NCBI GenBank assembly: GCA_002729495.1
Contig: PBYE01000083.1
Span: 1-64,000 of the forward strand
DNA length: 64,000 nt
Origin: Chromatiales bacterium
Lineage (GTDB): Bacteria; Pseudomonadota; Gammaproteobacteria; Steroidobacterales; GCA-2729495
Reading direction: 5' to 3'
Both the position numbers and the translations under genes were made by a program. This document shows, in pieces, positions 34,080 through 42,491 of this stretch (position 1 is its first letter; the number at the start of each line of letters is the position of its first letter). Under the pieces are notes generated by a model. It made no database searches and had not been told where the DNA came from. It saw only the letters and a list, made by a program, of their open reading frames with translations.

Positions 34080-34946
34080 TTAACCCGTGGGTTTAATAAA
34101 GCGAAGAGTAAACCGATCGCTTTCACCGATCCCGAGATACTTCTCTCGATCTTTATCCTTGAGTCGCATGGTCGGGGGTAAAGTCCATACACCTTCCGGA
34201 TGATCCTTGGTATCGGCAGTATTCGCATTTATCTCTGAAGTACCATCGAGCATGAAACCAGCAGCCTCTGCAATTGCAATTGCGTAGTCCTGGTTTATGT
34301 AGCCGGTTTTTGCCTCCGGATCCTGCTCAATTTCGGGGTTTCCACGATGTTCAACAATACCGAGCACGCCACCCGGTTTCAGTGCTGCAAATATCGAAGC
34401 AAGTACCATGCCGTCGGCCTTACGCGGCATCCAGTTGTGTACGCTCCTGAAAGTCAGAATGAAATCTACCGAACCGGGAGGCACCATTTCCAGATGCGTC
34501 GGCGGCATCAGAATAGCTTGTTCCGCATTTCCATAAACCGCAGGATTGGCGTCCAACATCTCCTGGAAGGCTGCGGCACCCGCTGCAATAAATTCAATTT
34601 CTGAATTCGGATCAAAACCTGCCGCAATATAGCGTCCATTATCACGCAGGTAGGGAGCAAGAATTTCCGTATACCAGCCACCGCCAGGCCAAATTTCAAT
34701 AACGGCACTGTCTGGCTGCACACCGAAAAACTCCAGTGTCTCTGCGGGATGCCGGTACTTATCTCGTGCCTTGTTCTTTGCCGAGCGGTGCTCGCCCGCT
34801 AAAACTGTTTCGATTGAAACAGATGAATCCTGCAGGACAGCCGGTAAGGCGTCTGCTTTTGTTTCTGTACCATCACTGGCAGGTTCGCAAGACTGCAAGA
34901 ACAACGCCAGCACCAGGGCAGAGCTGGCTATTAAAAATACTCTCAT
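34080..34946 (-). CDS. Exported class I methyltransferase-like lipoprotein (COG4798 type)
   Basis: 288-aa protein with a lipoprotein signal (LALFLQSC, Cys about 20). The remainder matches the COG4798 predicted methyltransferase family: motif I is VIEIWPGGGWYTEIL and the later block is GSVDFILTFRSVHNWMP with ALKPGGVLGIVEHRG. A SAM-dependent fold placed outside the cytoplasm is puzzling because SAM is not thought to be available there. The ATG at 34946 follows GGGGGAT. The leader before it (34945-34988) is duplicated upstream of the sulfotransferase gene at 36243-36286, so a segment has been inserted or duplicated at this locus. Confidence 0.85.
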   Translation of the reverse strand: MRVFLIASSALVLALFLQSCEPASDGTETKADALPAVLQDSSVSIETVLAGEHRSAKNKARDKYRHPAETLEFFGVQPDSAVIEIWPGGGWYTEILAPYLRDNGRYIAAGFDPNSEIEFIAAGAAAFQEMLDANPAVYGNAEQAILMPPTHLEMVPPGSVDFILTFRSVHNWMPRKADGMVLASIFAALKPGGVLGIVEHRGNPEIEQDPEAKTGYINQDYAIAIAEAAGFMLDGTSEINANTADTKDHPEGVWTLPPTMRLKDKDREKYLGIGESDRFTLRFIKPTG

Positions 34947-34988
34947 GAAACTATCCCCCGAACTTGTTTTTCTGTTCTTCGAATAAGT
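34945..34988. repeat. 44-bp direct repeat, copy 1 (methyltransferase leader)
   Basis: ATGAAACTATCCCCCGAACT and the following 24 bases up to GAATAAGT recur at 36243-36286 with a single mismatch. On the minus strand this is the SD and leader of the methyltransferase gene. Confidence 0.9.
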
Positions 34989-35235
34989 ATCGAAATTACC
35001 TATTATTTGGTGTAACGCTTGAGCTATACATTGGAACCTACCGTAGATCAAAGATACAGGGAAATCCCACATCATGCATGGCCTGACTTGCAGCGATACG
35101 GTAACCGACGGTAACATTTTGCAGTGAAATGATCCTGCTCGTGCAAAGCTTTTTGGTGATTGTGTGTATGGCCCTGTATGTCAGTAACATATAAAACCTA
35201 AAAAAAGCCACCGTTAGCATATCGAATCAAAAAAT
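34989..35235. other. AT-rich spacer, 247 bp, no gene recognised
   Basis: Lies between direct repeat copy 1 and the sulfotransferase stop. It is AT-rich, with stretches such as CTAAAAAAAGCC, and has only short ORFs with no SD. It belongs to the segment bounded by the two direct repeats. Confidence 0.5.
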
Positions 35236-36240
35236 TTAGCTGCGAAAATAGGTTCTTAACTTATGTATCCGGCGGTTATTTAGACAAGCTGCAGCAAGCA
35301 GCTTTCCGAATAGCGTAATGACCAAAACTCCAACTCCTATTCCTGGCCACTTCTGGCTCTCCGTAAGGTAGCTAAAGTGATTCATATGGTTACCGGTTAT
35401 GCGTTCGCAGAGCCACAATTCGCTCTGAGTCAGTTTGCCTGATCTCCATTTACCTACATGAATATCACTAATGTAGCGCGACTCAGAATATTTATAAGAG
35501 AGGTGAGAGGAGCCTTTGTGGGGCACCTTTAGCATGCTTGGCTCAAAACTGAGATCCAATTTGGAGCATATATCCCTGATTACCTTTTCGGGCTCAGAAA
35601 CCAGATTTTCGTATTGGACAATGGAAATGCGTTTTAATGTTGCAAGGTCTCTGATTATTGAGGCATTTTTTGCCCATATCAGGCTGCTTAATATTGGATG
35701 ATAGTTAGCCCAAGCACTCAGGCTCCCCTTAATCGGATGGCCGCCCTTCTTTCCTAGATAATACCTTCGCCATCGATATTTCTGAGAGAGGAGCACATCT
35801 CGTGGATCTCGGACCATCGCGATGATGTGTGCCGTTGGGTAATTATCCAAAATCTCTCTCGCAAAGAGGAGGTTTCTTGGCGTTTGCTCACAAGGAATAG
35901 CAGCGCCAGACTTCTGGGCCTCATGCATCATGAATTCTTTAAATAGAGTCCATTTGTTGACCGGAGGTTTGATTTGTCGAACCAATTGGGTTGCCTCATC
36001 CCAAAATACATCTGTTGCTTGATAAGAACTTTTGCTGCCACCCTGATGAGCCATCAACTTGGCGATTAAAGATATTGAACTAGGCTCAGACAATTTATCA
36101 GTCTTAGCTGACGGCCATCTTTCATCTAGAAACTTTAGTTCTTTGAACATGAAGACCTGTGAGTGCGCGCCAAAAATTCTCCCCATTAACGTAGTGCCAC
36201 AACGGCTGTTTCCTACAACAAATATCATGCCTTTATCCAT
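35236..36240 (-). CDS. Sulfotransferase (PAPS-dependent)
   Basis: 334-aa sulfotransferase that would move sulfate from PAPS to a carbohydrate, lipid or protein. The 5'-phosphosulfate loop is GNSRCGTTLMG (10-20) and the 3'-phosphate motif is MVRDPRDVLLSQ (about 142-153). A C-terminal hydrophobic segment (about 300-320, GIGVGVLVITLFGKLLAA) may tether it to a membrane. Codon use and base composition are AT-richer than the neighbours. It is bounded by 44-bp direct repeats (34945-34988 and 36243-36286), so it looks acquired. The right repeat gives it the same GGGGGAT SD as the methyltransferase, though several nt further from its ATG. Confidence 0.85.
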   Translation of the reverse strand: MDKGMIFVVGNSRCGTTLMGRIFGAHSQVFMFKELKFLDERWPSAKTDKLSEPSSISLIAKLMAHQGGSKSSYQATDVFWDEATQLVRQIKPPVNKWTLFKEFMMHEAQKSGAAIPCEQTPRNLLFAREILDNYPTAHIIAMVRDPRDVLLSQKYRWRRYYLGKKGGHPIKGSLSAWANYHPILSSLIWAKNASIIRDLATLKRISIVQYENLVSEPEKVIRDICSKLDLSFEPSMLKVPHKGSSHLSYKYSESRYISDIHVGKWRSGKLTQSELWLCERITGNHMNHFSYLTESQKWPGIGVGVLVITLFGKLLAAACLNNRRIHKLRTYFRS

Positions 36241-36242
36241 TT

Positions 36243-36286
36243 ATGAGACTATCCCCCGAACTTGTTTTTCTGTTCTTCGAATAAGT
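36243..36286. repeat. 44-bp direct repeat, copy 2 (sulfotransferase leader)
   Basis: Same sequence as 34945-34988 with one G/A mismatch at 36247. Here it precedes the sulfotransferase start on the minus strand. The two copies are 1.3 kb apart in the same orientation. Confidence 0.9.
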
Positions 36287-36342
36287 GCTTGCCGTCAGCT
36301 TAGAGCAAAGATGGTCAACTACTCAAGGAAATCCGGGGTATC

Positions 36343-37005
36343 TCACGCAAATTGTGCCGCATTGATGTGGCTAAATTTTTCCGGCTGGGGCATCCGGTAA
36401 AAGGCCCGCAGCTCGTGCAGCATGGCGGCATCTGTCTCCCAACCCGCAGTCGCAACCGGAAAACGCTGTTCGAGGTTGTAACAGTAGCGACTCGCGGCAT
36501 CGTTGGCATGTCGGTAGCGCTCCAGAACATCAGGCTTAAGCTGCGAGTCAAACCTGACATGTTCAAACAATACAGATAGTAGTGTTGTGCTGCGCAACTG
36601 CCCGGATTCAAGCAGGAATCGGGAAATGATGTACTTATCGATCTCGGCCTGCATTTCCAGTTCCAACCTGGTAACACACTTGTCTTTTCCAGCGTTCCAG
36701 GCCACGTAGACAAAATGACTTATACCTTCAAGCACCTTGCAGAAATCATCCATGCTGCCACGATTGAGGCCATCGCAGGGATTCGATTCCGACAGCCGTT
36801 CCAGCACAGCGCGATCGAGGTAGAGCGCAAGATCGATAAAATCCTCTTCTTCGACTATCAGCAGAGTTTCCTTCATCGATGCCGCAGAATCACCCAGAAG
36901 TTTCTGAATGTAGTGCCTGTCGGTAACGACGTAATCTGCCACATTGGCCTCTAACTCAAGGCCATATATCTGACCAAGTAGAGACTGTAGCTCGGAAACC
37001 AGCAT
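36343..37005 (-). CDS. Unidentified protein, third gene of the sheath cluster
   Basis: 220-aa soluble, mostly helical, acidic protein that I cannot assign. Text includes DLALYLDRAVLERLSESNPC, IDKYIISRFLLESGQ and FRFDSQLKPDVLERYRHAND-like segments. It has no signal peptide, TM helix, zinc motif or phage tube signature. It starts 9 bp after the stop of the 212-aa gene, so both are in one transcript, and the sheath gene is 145 bp further upstream. SD is weak. Presumed to act with that gene. It might be a chaperone, adaptor or effector of the sheath-like protein; that is speculation from context. Confidence 0.7.
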   Translation of the reverse strand: MLVSELQSLLGQIYGLELEANVADYVVTDRHYIQKLLGDSAASMKETLLIVEEEDFIDLALYLDRAVLERLSESNPCDGLNRGSMDDFCKVLEGISHFVYVAWNAGKDKCVTRLELEMQAEIDKYIISRFLLESGQLRSTTLLSVLFEHVRFDSQLKPDVLERYRHANDAASRYCYNLEQRFPVATAGWETDAAMLHELRAFYRMPQPEKFSHINAAQFA

Positions 37006-37014
37006 AGTCAGGGC

Positions 37015-37653
37015 TTAATGCGCCAGGTTGGCCCCGGGTTTGACGAGGGGATGAATGCCCTGGCGACGAAGAAGCCGGGCAGCCCGCTCACTACCTGTTT
37101 TCACCCAGACTTCATACAACCGAAGCACATCCTTGTCGGATGCCGACCCCGCCTGGTTACGGACATCGTTTAACACATCGACGAAGCGATGGAATTTTTC
37201 GCCAAGTTCTGCAAATACACTGGCGAAGGTTCTGCCACGAATTGTTTTGTTCGACTGCATCGACAGGGAACTATAGGCGCCTCCACCCATTGAAATGTAG
37301 TAGTCGATGTCGACAACGGATCGCTGCAAATCATCGGCGAAGAAACCTGCGATAAAAAGTGAAATATCGCCCATCCGTTGCAGGGCAAACTGGCGCTCGG
37401 GTACGGTAGGAGCTTCCAGCGCGTCCGACAACATCAGTGCTAAAGATTTACGTCCCAGCGTATCGTCAGCCAGATCATGAAAGGCCTCTGCCCTGGCAAA
37501 CAGGGTCAAAAGATTTACTACGTAGTGGGAAGTTTCACCTTCGACGGACAGGTTATTGGAATCCATCGCTGCAGTGACGGATTCCCGGAAGAATTCACGC
37601 AAACTCGCAACCTGTACAAGCTCATTATCAGGCTGACCAGACATCCTTGTCAT
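37015..37653 (-). CDS. Conserved hypothetical protein, second gene of the sheath cluster
   Basis: 212-aa soluble helical protein without known domain. Features are DALEAPTVPERQFALQRMG, GDISLFIAGFFADDLQ, and VDIDYYISMGGGAYSSLS, an ordered core that I loosely recall from unannotated proteobacterial proteins. The C-terminus is basic (ERAARLLRRQGIHPLVK). ATG at 37653 is favoured because GGAGG lies 5 nt before it; the ATG at 37665 overlaps that SD. It is followed by the 220-aa gene after 9 bp. It is not recognised as a tail tube, baseplate or DUF4255 protein. Confidence 0.7.
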   Translation of the reverse strand: MTRMSGQPDNELVQVASLREFFRESVTAAMDSNNLSVEGETSHYVVNLLTLFARAEAFHDLADDTLGRKSLALMLSDALEAPTVPERQFALQRMGDISLFIAGFFADDLQRSVVDIDYYISMGGGAYSSLSMQSNKTIRGRTFASVFAELGEKFHRFVDVLNDVRNQAGSASDKDVLRLYEVWVKTGSERAARLLRRQGIHPLVKPGANLAH

Positions 37654-37810
37654 ACAACCCTCCATCGTATATTTGTACCGTTAAAACAAGCTGGCGTCCG
37701 TGAGCCTGATCACGGTAATGGCGCGCTGTGCACCATATTGGTGCACTAGAAAACTACTGAAGCCCTTGCTAATTAAGCCTTACAGCCATTTAACTGCGAG
37801 GTGAACCAAC

Positions 37811-39391
37811 TCAACTTGCCCGTGCAACACCTGACTGCCACCCAAGTTCAACAATTTTGCAAATCCCCCCTGAACGCTGAAAACGGAACGCAAGATATTC
37901 TCCCGGCCGCCTCACAGCGAACCCAACCACAAATGACAGCTCGCCTTTTTTGTTTTCGAGCCCGGCATTAGTGTCTGCATCGCACTTAACGAAAAATGCA
38001 CTCTGCGCCGTTTCACCGGCGAGGATTGACCGGCTGTGCAGTTCAGTCAGAAAGTCAACAACCTGATCATTAAGGGCCTGCCAGGTTGCAGGCTCCGATG
38101 ATTGAAAGAAAATCCAGCGTGTACCGCTGCGGATTCGCCTGAGTATGAATAACACCTGGCGGCGCAAATCCAGTTCATTCCATTGCGCCGCGATGCTGCC
38201 GTAGCGAGCCCGGGTAGTATTGCCGAGTAATTGGTAGTGGAGCGCGCTGCGTTGGACCAATACATTTATGCCGGCGCGGCCTAATCTATATATGTCCGCT
38301 TCCTGCACTGTCGTACGCAGTCGGGTACCGGAACGCAGCATCAGGGAACCATCCTCATGCAGCTGTTGCACGCCGTTTAAATGATCGCCGGCAACCAGCG
38401 ACGCCGCTACTGCACCCACGATGGTCGTTTGCAGCTCTTCGCCGTGCGAACTTTTGAGGAACACACCTGGGAACCAGGTAACCGCGTTCGGGCTCGCAAA
38501 ACCTGAACGCTCCTGGTCGCCCAGCACATCACTTGCTGCGCGCCAGCGCTCGGGCGGGTCAATAATCAGCAGCGCCTGGTGACTCCTGCAGAAACGGTCT
38601 GCGGCAAGCAGGGCAACCGGCCCGAGCGGCGCTGATTCGGCACCCGAGATCAGGCAAATCTGGCCTATATCGGGTACCTGCTCCAGCGCATTAAACCCTG
38701 TGCCGAGCGCGGCTGAACCAACCAGGTCGTAGTCGGTTGGTGGGGGACTGTCCACGCATTCGGCCAGTGTCTCTATATATCCCGCTTCGCGAATTGATGC
38801 CGGCCTGTAAGTCGCAGATGGCCTGATTTGTGACGTGGCGCCAATAACACTGACCAACTCGGACTGCCCCAGCACATAGCCGATATAGTCGCGATTGGCC
38901 GGATCAATCGATACGTTCCGATAGTATTCCTGAGCATCAATCCATACTGAACCAAGACTGCGTAGCCGCTGGATGACCAGGTTAAAAAACTCCTCGCCCG
39001 TGTCCTCGACACCGTCGTAATCAACGGACGCTCGAAGATGTTCTAATGGTCCGGGATTTCGCGCCTCCAGTATTAACTCTCCGGATGGTCCCGGCAGGCG
39101 AATACGATTACGTTTTGAGGTTCCGGATACCCGTACAACTGCTGCATTAGTACCGCCATTAGTGAAAAACTGCTGAATCGCGAACTCCATCCGGCAATGG
39201 CACTCGGGCGCACCAAAAATTTTCTGGAATTCGGTGAGGCTTTCGATACTTACGGCATGATCAACGGGACCCCTGGGGGATGGTCCGACAAATGCGGTTA
39301 CTGATTCACCGTCGACAGGAATAGGCTGACCCTGAGCAGGGCCCTCGATTACATATATTCCGCTATTGCTGGTATCAGACTTAAGCGACAT
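37811..39391 (-). CDS. Orphan contractile tail-sheath family protein
   Basis: 526-aa protein of the phage/contractile-injection sheath family. The N-terminus (GIYVIEGPAQGQPIPVDGES, then VTAFVGPSPRGPVDHAVSIE and FTNGGTNAAVVRVSG) is the typical sheath opening. The C-terminal half carries GRAGINVLVQRSALHYQLLG, a basic stretch (LDLRRQVLFILRRIRSGTRW) and AFFVKCDADTNAGLENKKGE before the final strand, as in sheath C-terminal domains of R-type and Afp-like particles. ATG at 39391 is chosen over 39415. No tube, baseplate, spike, ClpV or VipA/B gene exists within the window, so it is a solitary sheath, paired with two helical unknown genes. Confidence 0.85.
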   Translation of the reverse strand: MSLKSDTSNSGIYVIEGPAQGQPIPVDGESVTAFVGPSPRGPVDHAVSIESLTEFQKIFGAPECHCRMEFAIQQFFTNGGTNAAVVRVSGTSKRNRIRLPGPSGELILEARNPGPLEHLRASVDYDGVEDTGEEFFNLVIQRLRSLGSVWIDAQEYYRNVSIDPANRDYIGYVLGQSELVSVIGATSQIRPSATYRPASIREAGYIETLAECVDSPPPTDYDLVGSAALGTGFNALEQVPDIGQICLISGAESAPLGPVALLAADRFCRSHQALLIIDPPERWRAASDVLGDQERSGFASPNAVTWFPGVFLKSSHGEELQTTIVGAVAASLVAGDHLNGVQQLHEDGSLMLRSGTRLRTTVQEADIYRLGRAGINVLVQRSALHYQLLGNTTRARYGSIAAQWNELDLRRQVLFILRRIRSGTRWIFFQSSEPATWQALNDQVVDFLTELHSRSILAGETAQSAFFVKCDADTNAGLENKKGELSFVVGFAVRRPGEYLAFRFQRSGGICKIVELGWQSGVARAS

Positions 39392-39483
39392 TAACCCAAA
39401 AAAACCACGGTCCATCGCGGAAGACGGGATTATAACGCGATGTGCTAGAAAAATTACACTGGAGAAAAATGAAGCCGGCGGTA

Positions 39484-40569
39484 CTAGTTGCCGGTTTCGA
39501 AAGCCAGTGACTCCGTTTCGACCTCAAGCTCGGGAACAACGGCCAGGTTGTTGACGAGTTTTGCACTGTTCTTAATGCGCACAAAATCACGCGCGCCCGG
39601 CATAATCGACATAGGTATGCCGGTGGCGGCTCCGACAATCTGATCTACGAGATATGGGTCCGGCTGAGCGCCCGAACCAAGTGGATCACTGAGCGCAGCA
39701 CTCAGCATTTCGGGAAACCGCAATAACCAGTCGCGTTCATCGTCTTCGAGCGGCGGGTGTGCTTCAAGAAACAGGATGCCATCTTGCCAAGCCAGCAATC
39801 TAGGCTCATCAAGAATGGTGACCGCAATACCGTCGGGTGCCTCGGTATACAAAAACTCAATATCTTCCGGAAACAGGCGTATGCACCCATGACTTACACG
39901 CATGCCCACGCCGGCCGGCCTATTTGTTCCGTGTATCAGGTACGAAGGCATTTCGAGTGTCAGCACATGGCTGCCCAGCGGGTTTTCAGGACCGGGTGGC
40001 ACCACGGCGGGAAGCGGGTCGCCCATTTCCGCATGCTCTTTCCGAACGGATACGGGTACATACCAGGCCGGGTCCCGCCCCCGTGATGCTACGTGAGTCT
40101 CGCCCGTGGGGGTTGCCCAACCGGAACGGCCTATGCCGATAGGGTAAGTAACCACCGTACGCAGACCTTCTTTATTGGGTTCGAGGTAGAAGAACAACCG
40201 TTTGCTGGCAAGGTTAATAACGATGCCCTGCCGAATCTCTCCCGGCAAAATGAAACGTGTCGGCAAAATAATCCGGGTCCCCTTACCAGGTAGCCAGGGA
40301 TCAATACCGGGGTTGGCTTCTACCAGTTCATCGAAGCCAAGGTTATAAGCGCGGGCGATATCGACGAAGGTATCTTCGTACCGTGCCCTGATCGCCTGTA
40401 CCTGCCCAACGATATGCTGGTCCGGTGATTCAAGCAGGAAACGATCGCTGACTATGGGAGGAGTGCCACTATCACGGCGCGCGTGGGAGTCAGGTTCGAA
40501 TTCCTGCAGAATAGAACAGCCTGCAAGAAAAATGCCGAGCAGAAATACTGGCAGAGGCGCACTTCGCAT
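39484..40569 (-). CDS. L,D-transpeptidase (YkuD/ErfK family) lipoprotein
   Basis: 361-aa envelope enzyme that cross-links or anchors peptidoglycan. A lipoprotein signal (GIFLAGC, Cys18) leads to a LysM-like region (about 65-105, RYEDTFVDIARAYNLGFDEL and PGKGTRIILPT), then the YkuD domain (about 112-260) with catalytic HGTNRP and RVSHGCIRLF. The remaining 100 residues form an added C-terminal part. It belongs to the ErfK/YbiS group that typically attaches Braun lipoprotein or makes 3-3 cross-links. It lies between the sheath gene and the M48 protease on the same strand. Confidence 0.93.
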   Translation of the reverse strand: MRSAPLPVFLLGIFLAGCSILQEFEPDSHARRDSGTPPIVSDRFLLESPDQHIVGQVQAIRARYEDTFVDIARAYNLGFDELVEANPGIDPWLPGKGTRIILPTRFILPGEIRQGIVINLASKRLFFYLEPNKEGLRTVVTYPIGIGRSGWATPTGETHVASRGRDPAWYVPVSVRKEHAEMGDPLPAVVPPGPENPLGSHVLTLEMPSYLIHGTNRPAGVGMRVSHGCIRLFPEDIEFLYTEAPDGIAVTILDEPRLLAWQDGILFLEAHPPLEDDERDWLLRFPEMLSAALSDPLGSGAQPDPYLVDQIVGAATGIPMSIMPGARDFVRIKNSAKLVNNLAVVPELEVETESLAFETGN

Positions 40570-40611
40570 GACTCGCGATTATAGCCGAGCGGAAGCGCCA
40601 GGATGCTGAAA

Positions 40612-41370
40612 CTAACGGCGGCAGTTTGGAATGCGGCCCGCAGACTGGGCCTCGTTATAGAGCGGCAGGGCACCGCGAAGTTCGCCCGCCAGATCACCGA
40701 TGCGCGTATCGCCTGACGGGTGCGTAGACAGCCATTCCGGGGGGCCGGCCGGGTTGGCTTTAGCCATATTCGCCCAAAGCGTAACGCTTGCACGAGGATC
40801 AAAACCCGCTGCCGCCATGTATTCCAGGCCGACGACGTCAGCTTCACTTTCGTTGCCACGACTGTAAGGCATCAGCAACCCTAATTGGGCGCCAAAAAGA
40901 ATTATATCGGTAGTTTCGACCCCGTAGGTTGTATCAACGATTTCAGATCCGATCAGGGCCGCGTTCTGGGTAATCATCGTGCGATTGGCACGCTTTAACG
41001 AATGATCTCGCGTGACATGGGCAATCTCATGGCCGATTACCGACGCTAACTGATCCTGATTCTCCGCGACTTTGAAAATACCGCTAAATACACCGATTTT
41101 GCCGCCCGGCATCGCAAATGCATTGACGTCCTCGTCTTCAAAGACTTCGATATCCCAATCGTAACTGGCGTAGGGTTCTTCCAGCTGGGCGATAATTGCA
41201 CGCGATATACAACGTACATAGGCCTTGTCCGTCAGACTGCCGGACACGGGCATCTGGGCACGCATCTGCTCAAACTGCTGCTTAGCCTCTACTTCTATCT
41301 GCGTGGAACTGACGCAGCCCGTCAGGACGAAGGTCAGCACGGCAAGGCAGGTACATATAAAGCTATTCAT
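40612..41370 (-). CDS. M48 family zinc metalloprotease lipoprotein (LoiP/BepA-like)
   Basis: 252-aa lipoprotein (LTGC, Cys19) with the HEIAH zinc motif (114-118) and the third ligand Glu in GNESEADVVGLEYM. It is short, with no C-terminal TPR, closer to LoiP (YggG) than to BepA. These proteases degrade or refold outer-membrane proteins at the periplasm. It sits upstream of the L,D-transpeptidase with a 42-bp gap on the same strand, so an envelope maintenance group is probable. Confidence 0.9.
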   Translation of the reverse strand: MNSFICTCLAVLTFVLTGCVSSTQIEVEAKQQFEQMRAQMPVSGSLTDKAYVRCISRAIIAQLEEPYASYDWDIEVFEDEDVNAFAMPGGKIGVFSGIFKVAENQDQLASVIGHEIAHVTRDHSLKRANRTMITQNAALIGSEIVDTTYGVETTDIILFGAQLGLLMPYSRGNESEADVVGLEYMAAAGFDPRASVTLWANMAKANPAGPPEWLSTHPSGDTRIGDLAGELRGALPLYNEAQSAGRIPNCRR

Positions 41371-41459
41371 AGGTGTGTCCCGATACCCGTCTACTTATCT
41401 TCCTGAATATAGACAAGGATCAACGCTATAGGTTTCTGCCGATTGACACGAAATCGAGA

Positions 41460-42464
41460 TCAGCGCAGATCATTGGAAATTCCAAGGCTGGCAGCAAAAG
41501 ATGTCAGGGCATGCTGAATTTTCTGAACAAAGCTTTCACGGCCTTTATAGGTTACCGCATAAATGTCTGCTTCTTCAGCAGCCTTCATCAAATAGTCATC
41601 ACTGGAACCCAACTCATCAACCAACCCCAGTTCCAGTGCTTTCGATCCGTACCAGTACTCACCCGTTGAAACCGCCTCTATATCCAGTTCAGGCCGATGC
41701 TGTGTAACCGCATCCTTAAACAACCGGTGCACCTCTTCAACATCTTCACGGGTTTTCTTCCTGTCTTCTTCGGTGTTCTTGCCGAACATCGTCAATGTGC
41801 GCTTGTACTTGCCTGCCGTTACCTGTTCGAAATCGATACCACGTTCTTCCAGGAAGCGATTGAAGTTGGGTAACTGCGCAAGCACACCAATCGATCCGAT
41901 AATCGAAAACGGTGCGGCGATGATTCGGTCGGCGATGCTTGCCATCAGGTAGCCACCGCTCGCGGCAACCTTGTCTACTATGACGGTAAGATGGAGTCCG
42001 CGTGATTTGAAGCGCTCAAGCTGAGAGGCGCCGAGGCCATGTTCATGCACCGTGCCACCCGAGTTTTCAAGACAAACGACTATTTCATCATCACCTGTTG
42101 CAACCGCTGAAACTGCGGTTACCTCTTCACGCAGGGAATTGACTTCGCTGGCACGTGTGTCGCCTTTAAAACTCAATACAAATATACGTTTACGAGATTC
42201 ATCTCCTGACTTTTTCTCTTCCTGCTTGCGAGCCTTTTTTTGCTGTTTTTCAATTTTCCGCCACTCGCTTTTACTGAGCATCTTGTGGCGCAATGTTTCG
42301 GCCATCTTCCGGTATTTATCATTGAGCTTTTCGATATTCAATCCGTGAGGTTTCCCTTCACCTCGTGACGCTGCAACTATTGCAAAAATAATTGCAGTAA
42401 TCGCAGCAACCACCGTGATCGACTTCAGAAAGAACAGGCCAAAATCAATAAAAAATTCAGTCAT
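41460..42464 (-). CDS. sohB: Inner-membrane serine protease SohB
   Basis: 334-aa S49 peptidase. A long N-terminal TM helix (about 10-32) is followed by a Lys/Glu-rich helical region (SKSEWRKIEKQQKKARKQEE) and the ClpP-like catalytic fold: Ser in VDKVAASGGYLMAS and Lys in TAGKYKRTLTMFG. Domain order and length agree with E. coli SohB. It degrades membrane or periplasmic peptides. It stands between lipA and the M48 protease on the same strand. Confidence 0.93.
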   Translation of the reverse strand: MTEFFIDFGLFFLKSITVVAAITAIIFAIVAASRGEGKPHGLNIEKLNDKYRKMAETLRHKMLSKSEWRKIEKQQKKARKQEEKKSGDESRKRIFVLSFKGDTRASEVNSLREEVTAVSAVATGDDEIVVCLENSGGTVHEHGLGASQLERFKSRGLHLTVIVDKVAASGGYLMASIADRIIAAPFSIIGSIGVLAQLPNFNRFLEERGIDFEQVTAGKYKRTLTMFGKNTEEDRKKTREDVEEVHRLFKDAVTQHRPELDIEAVSTGEYWYGSKALELGLVDELGSSDDYLMKAAEEADIYAVTYKGRESFVQKIQHALTSFAASLGISNDLR

Positions 42465-42491
42465 AAATATACAGCCGCTGGAAATGTTGAC

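Noticed and set aside
36343-39391. Type VI secretion system or prophage
   Set aside because: Only the sheath-like protein is recognisable; no TssB/TssC pair, ClpV, Hcp, VgrG, tube, baseplate, integrase or terminase.
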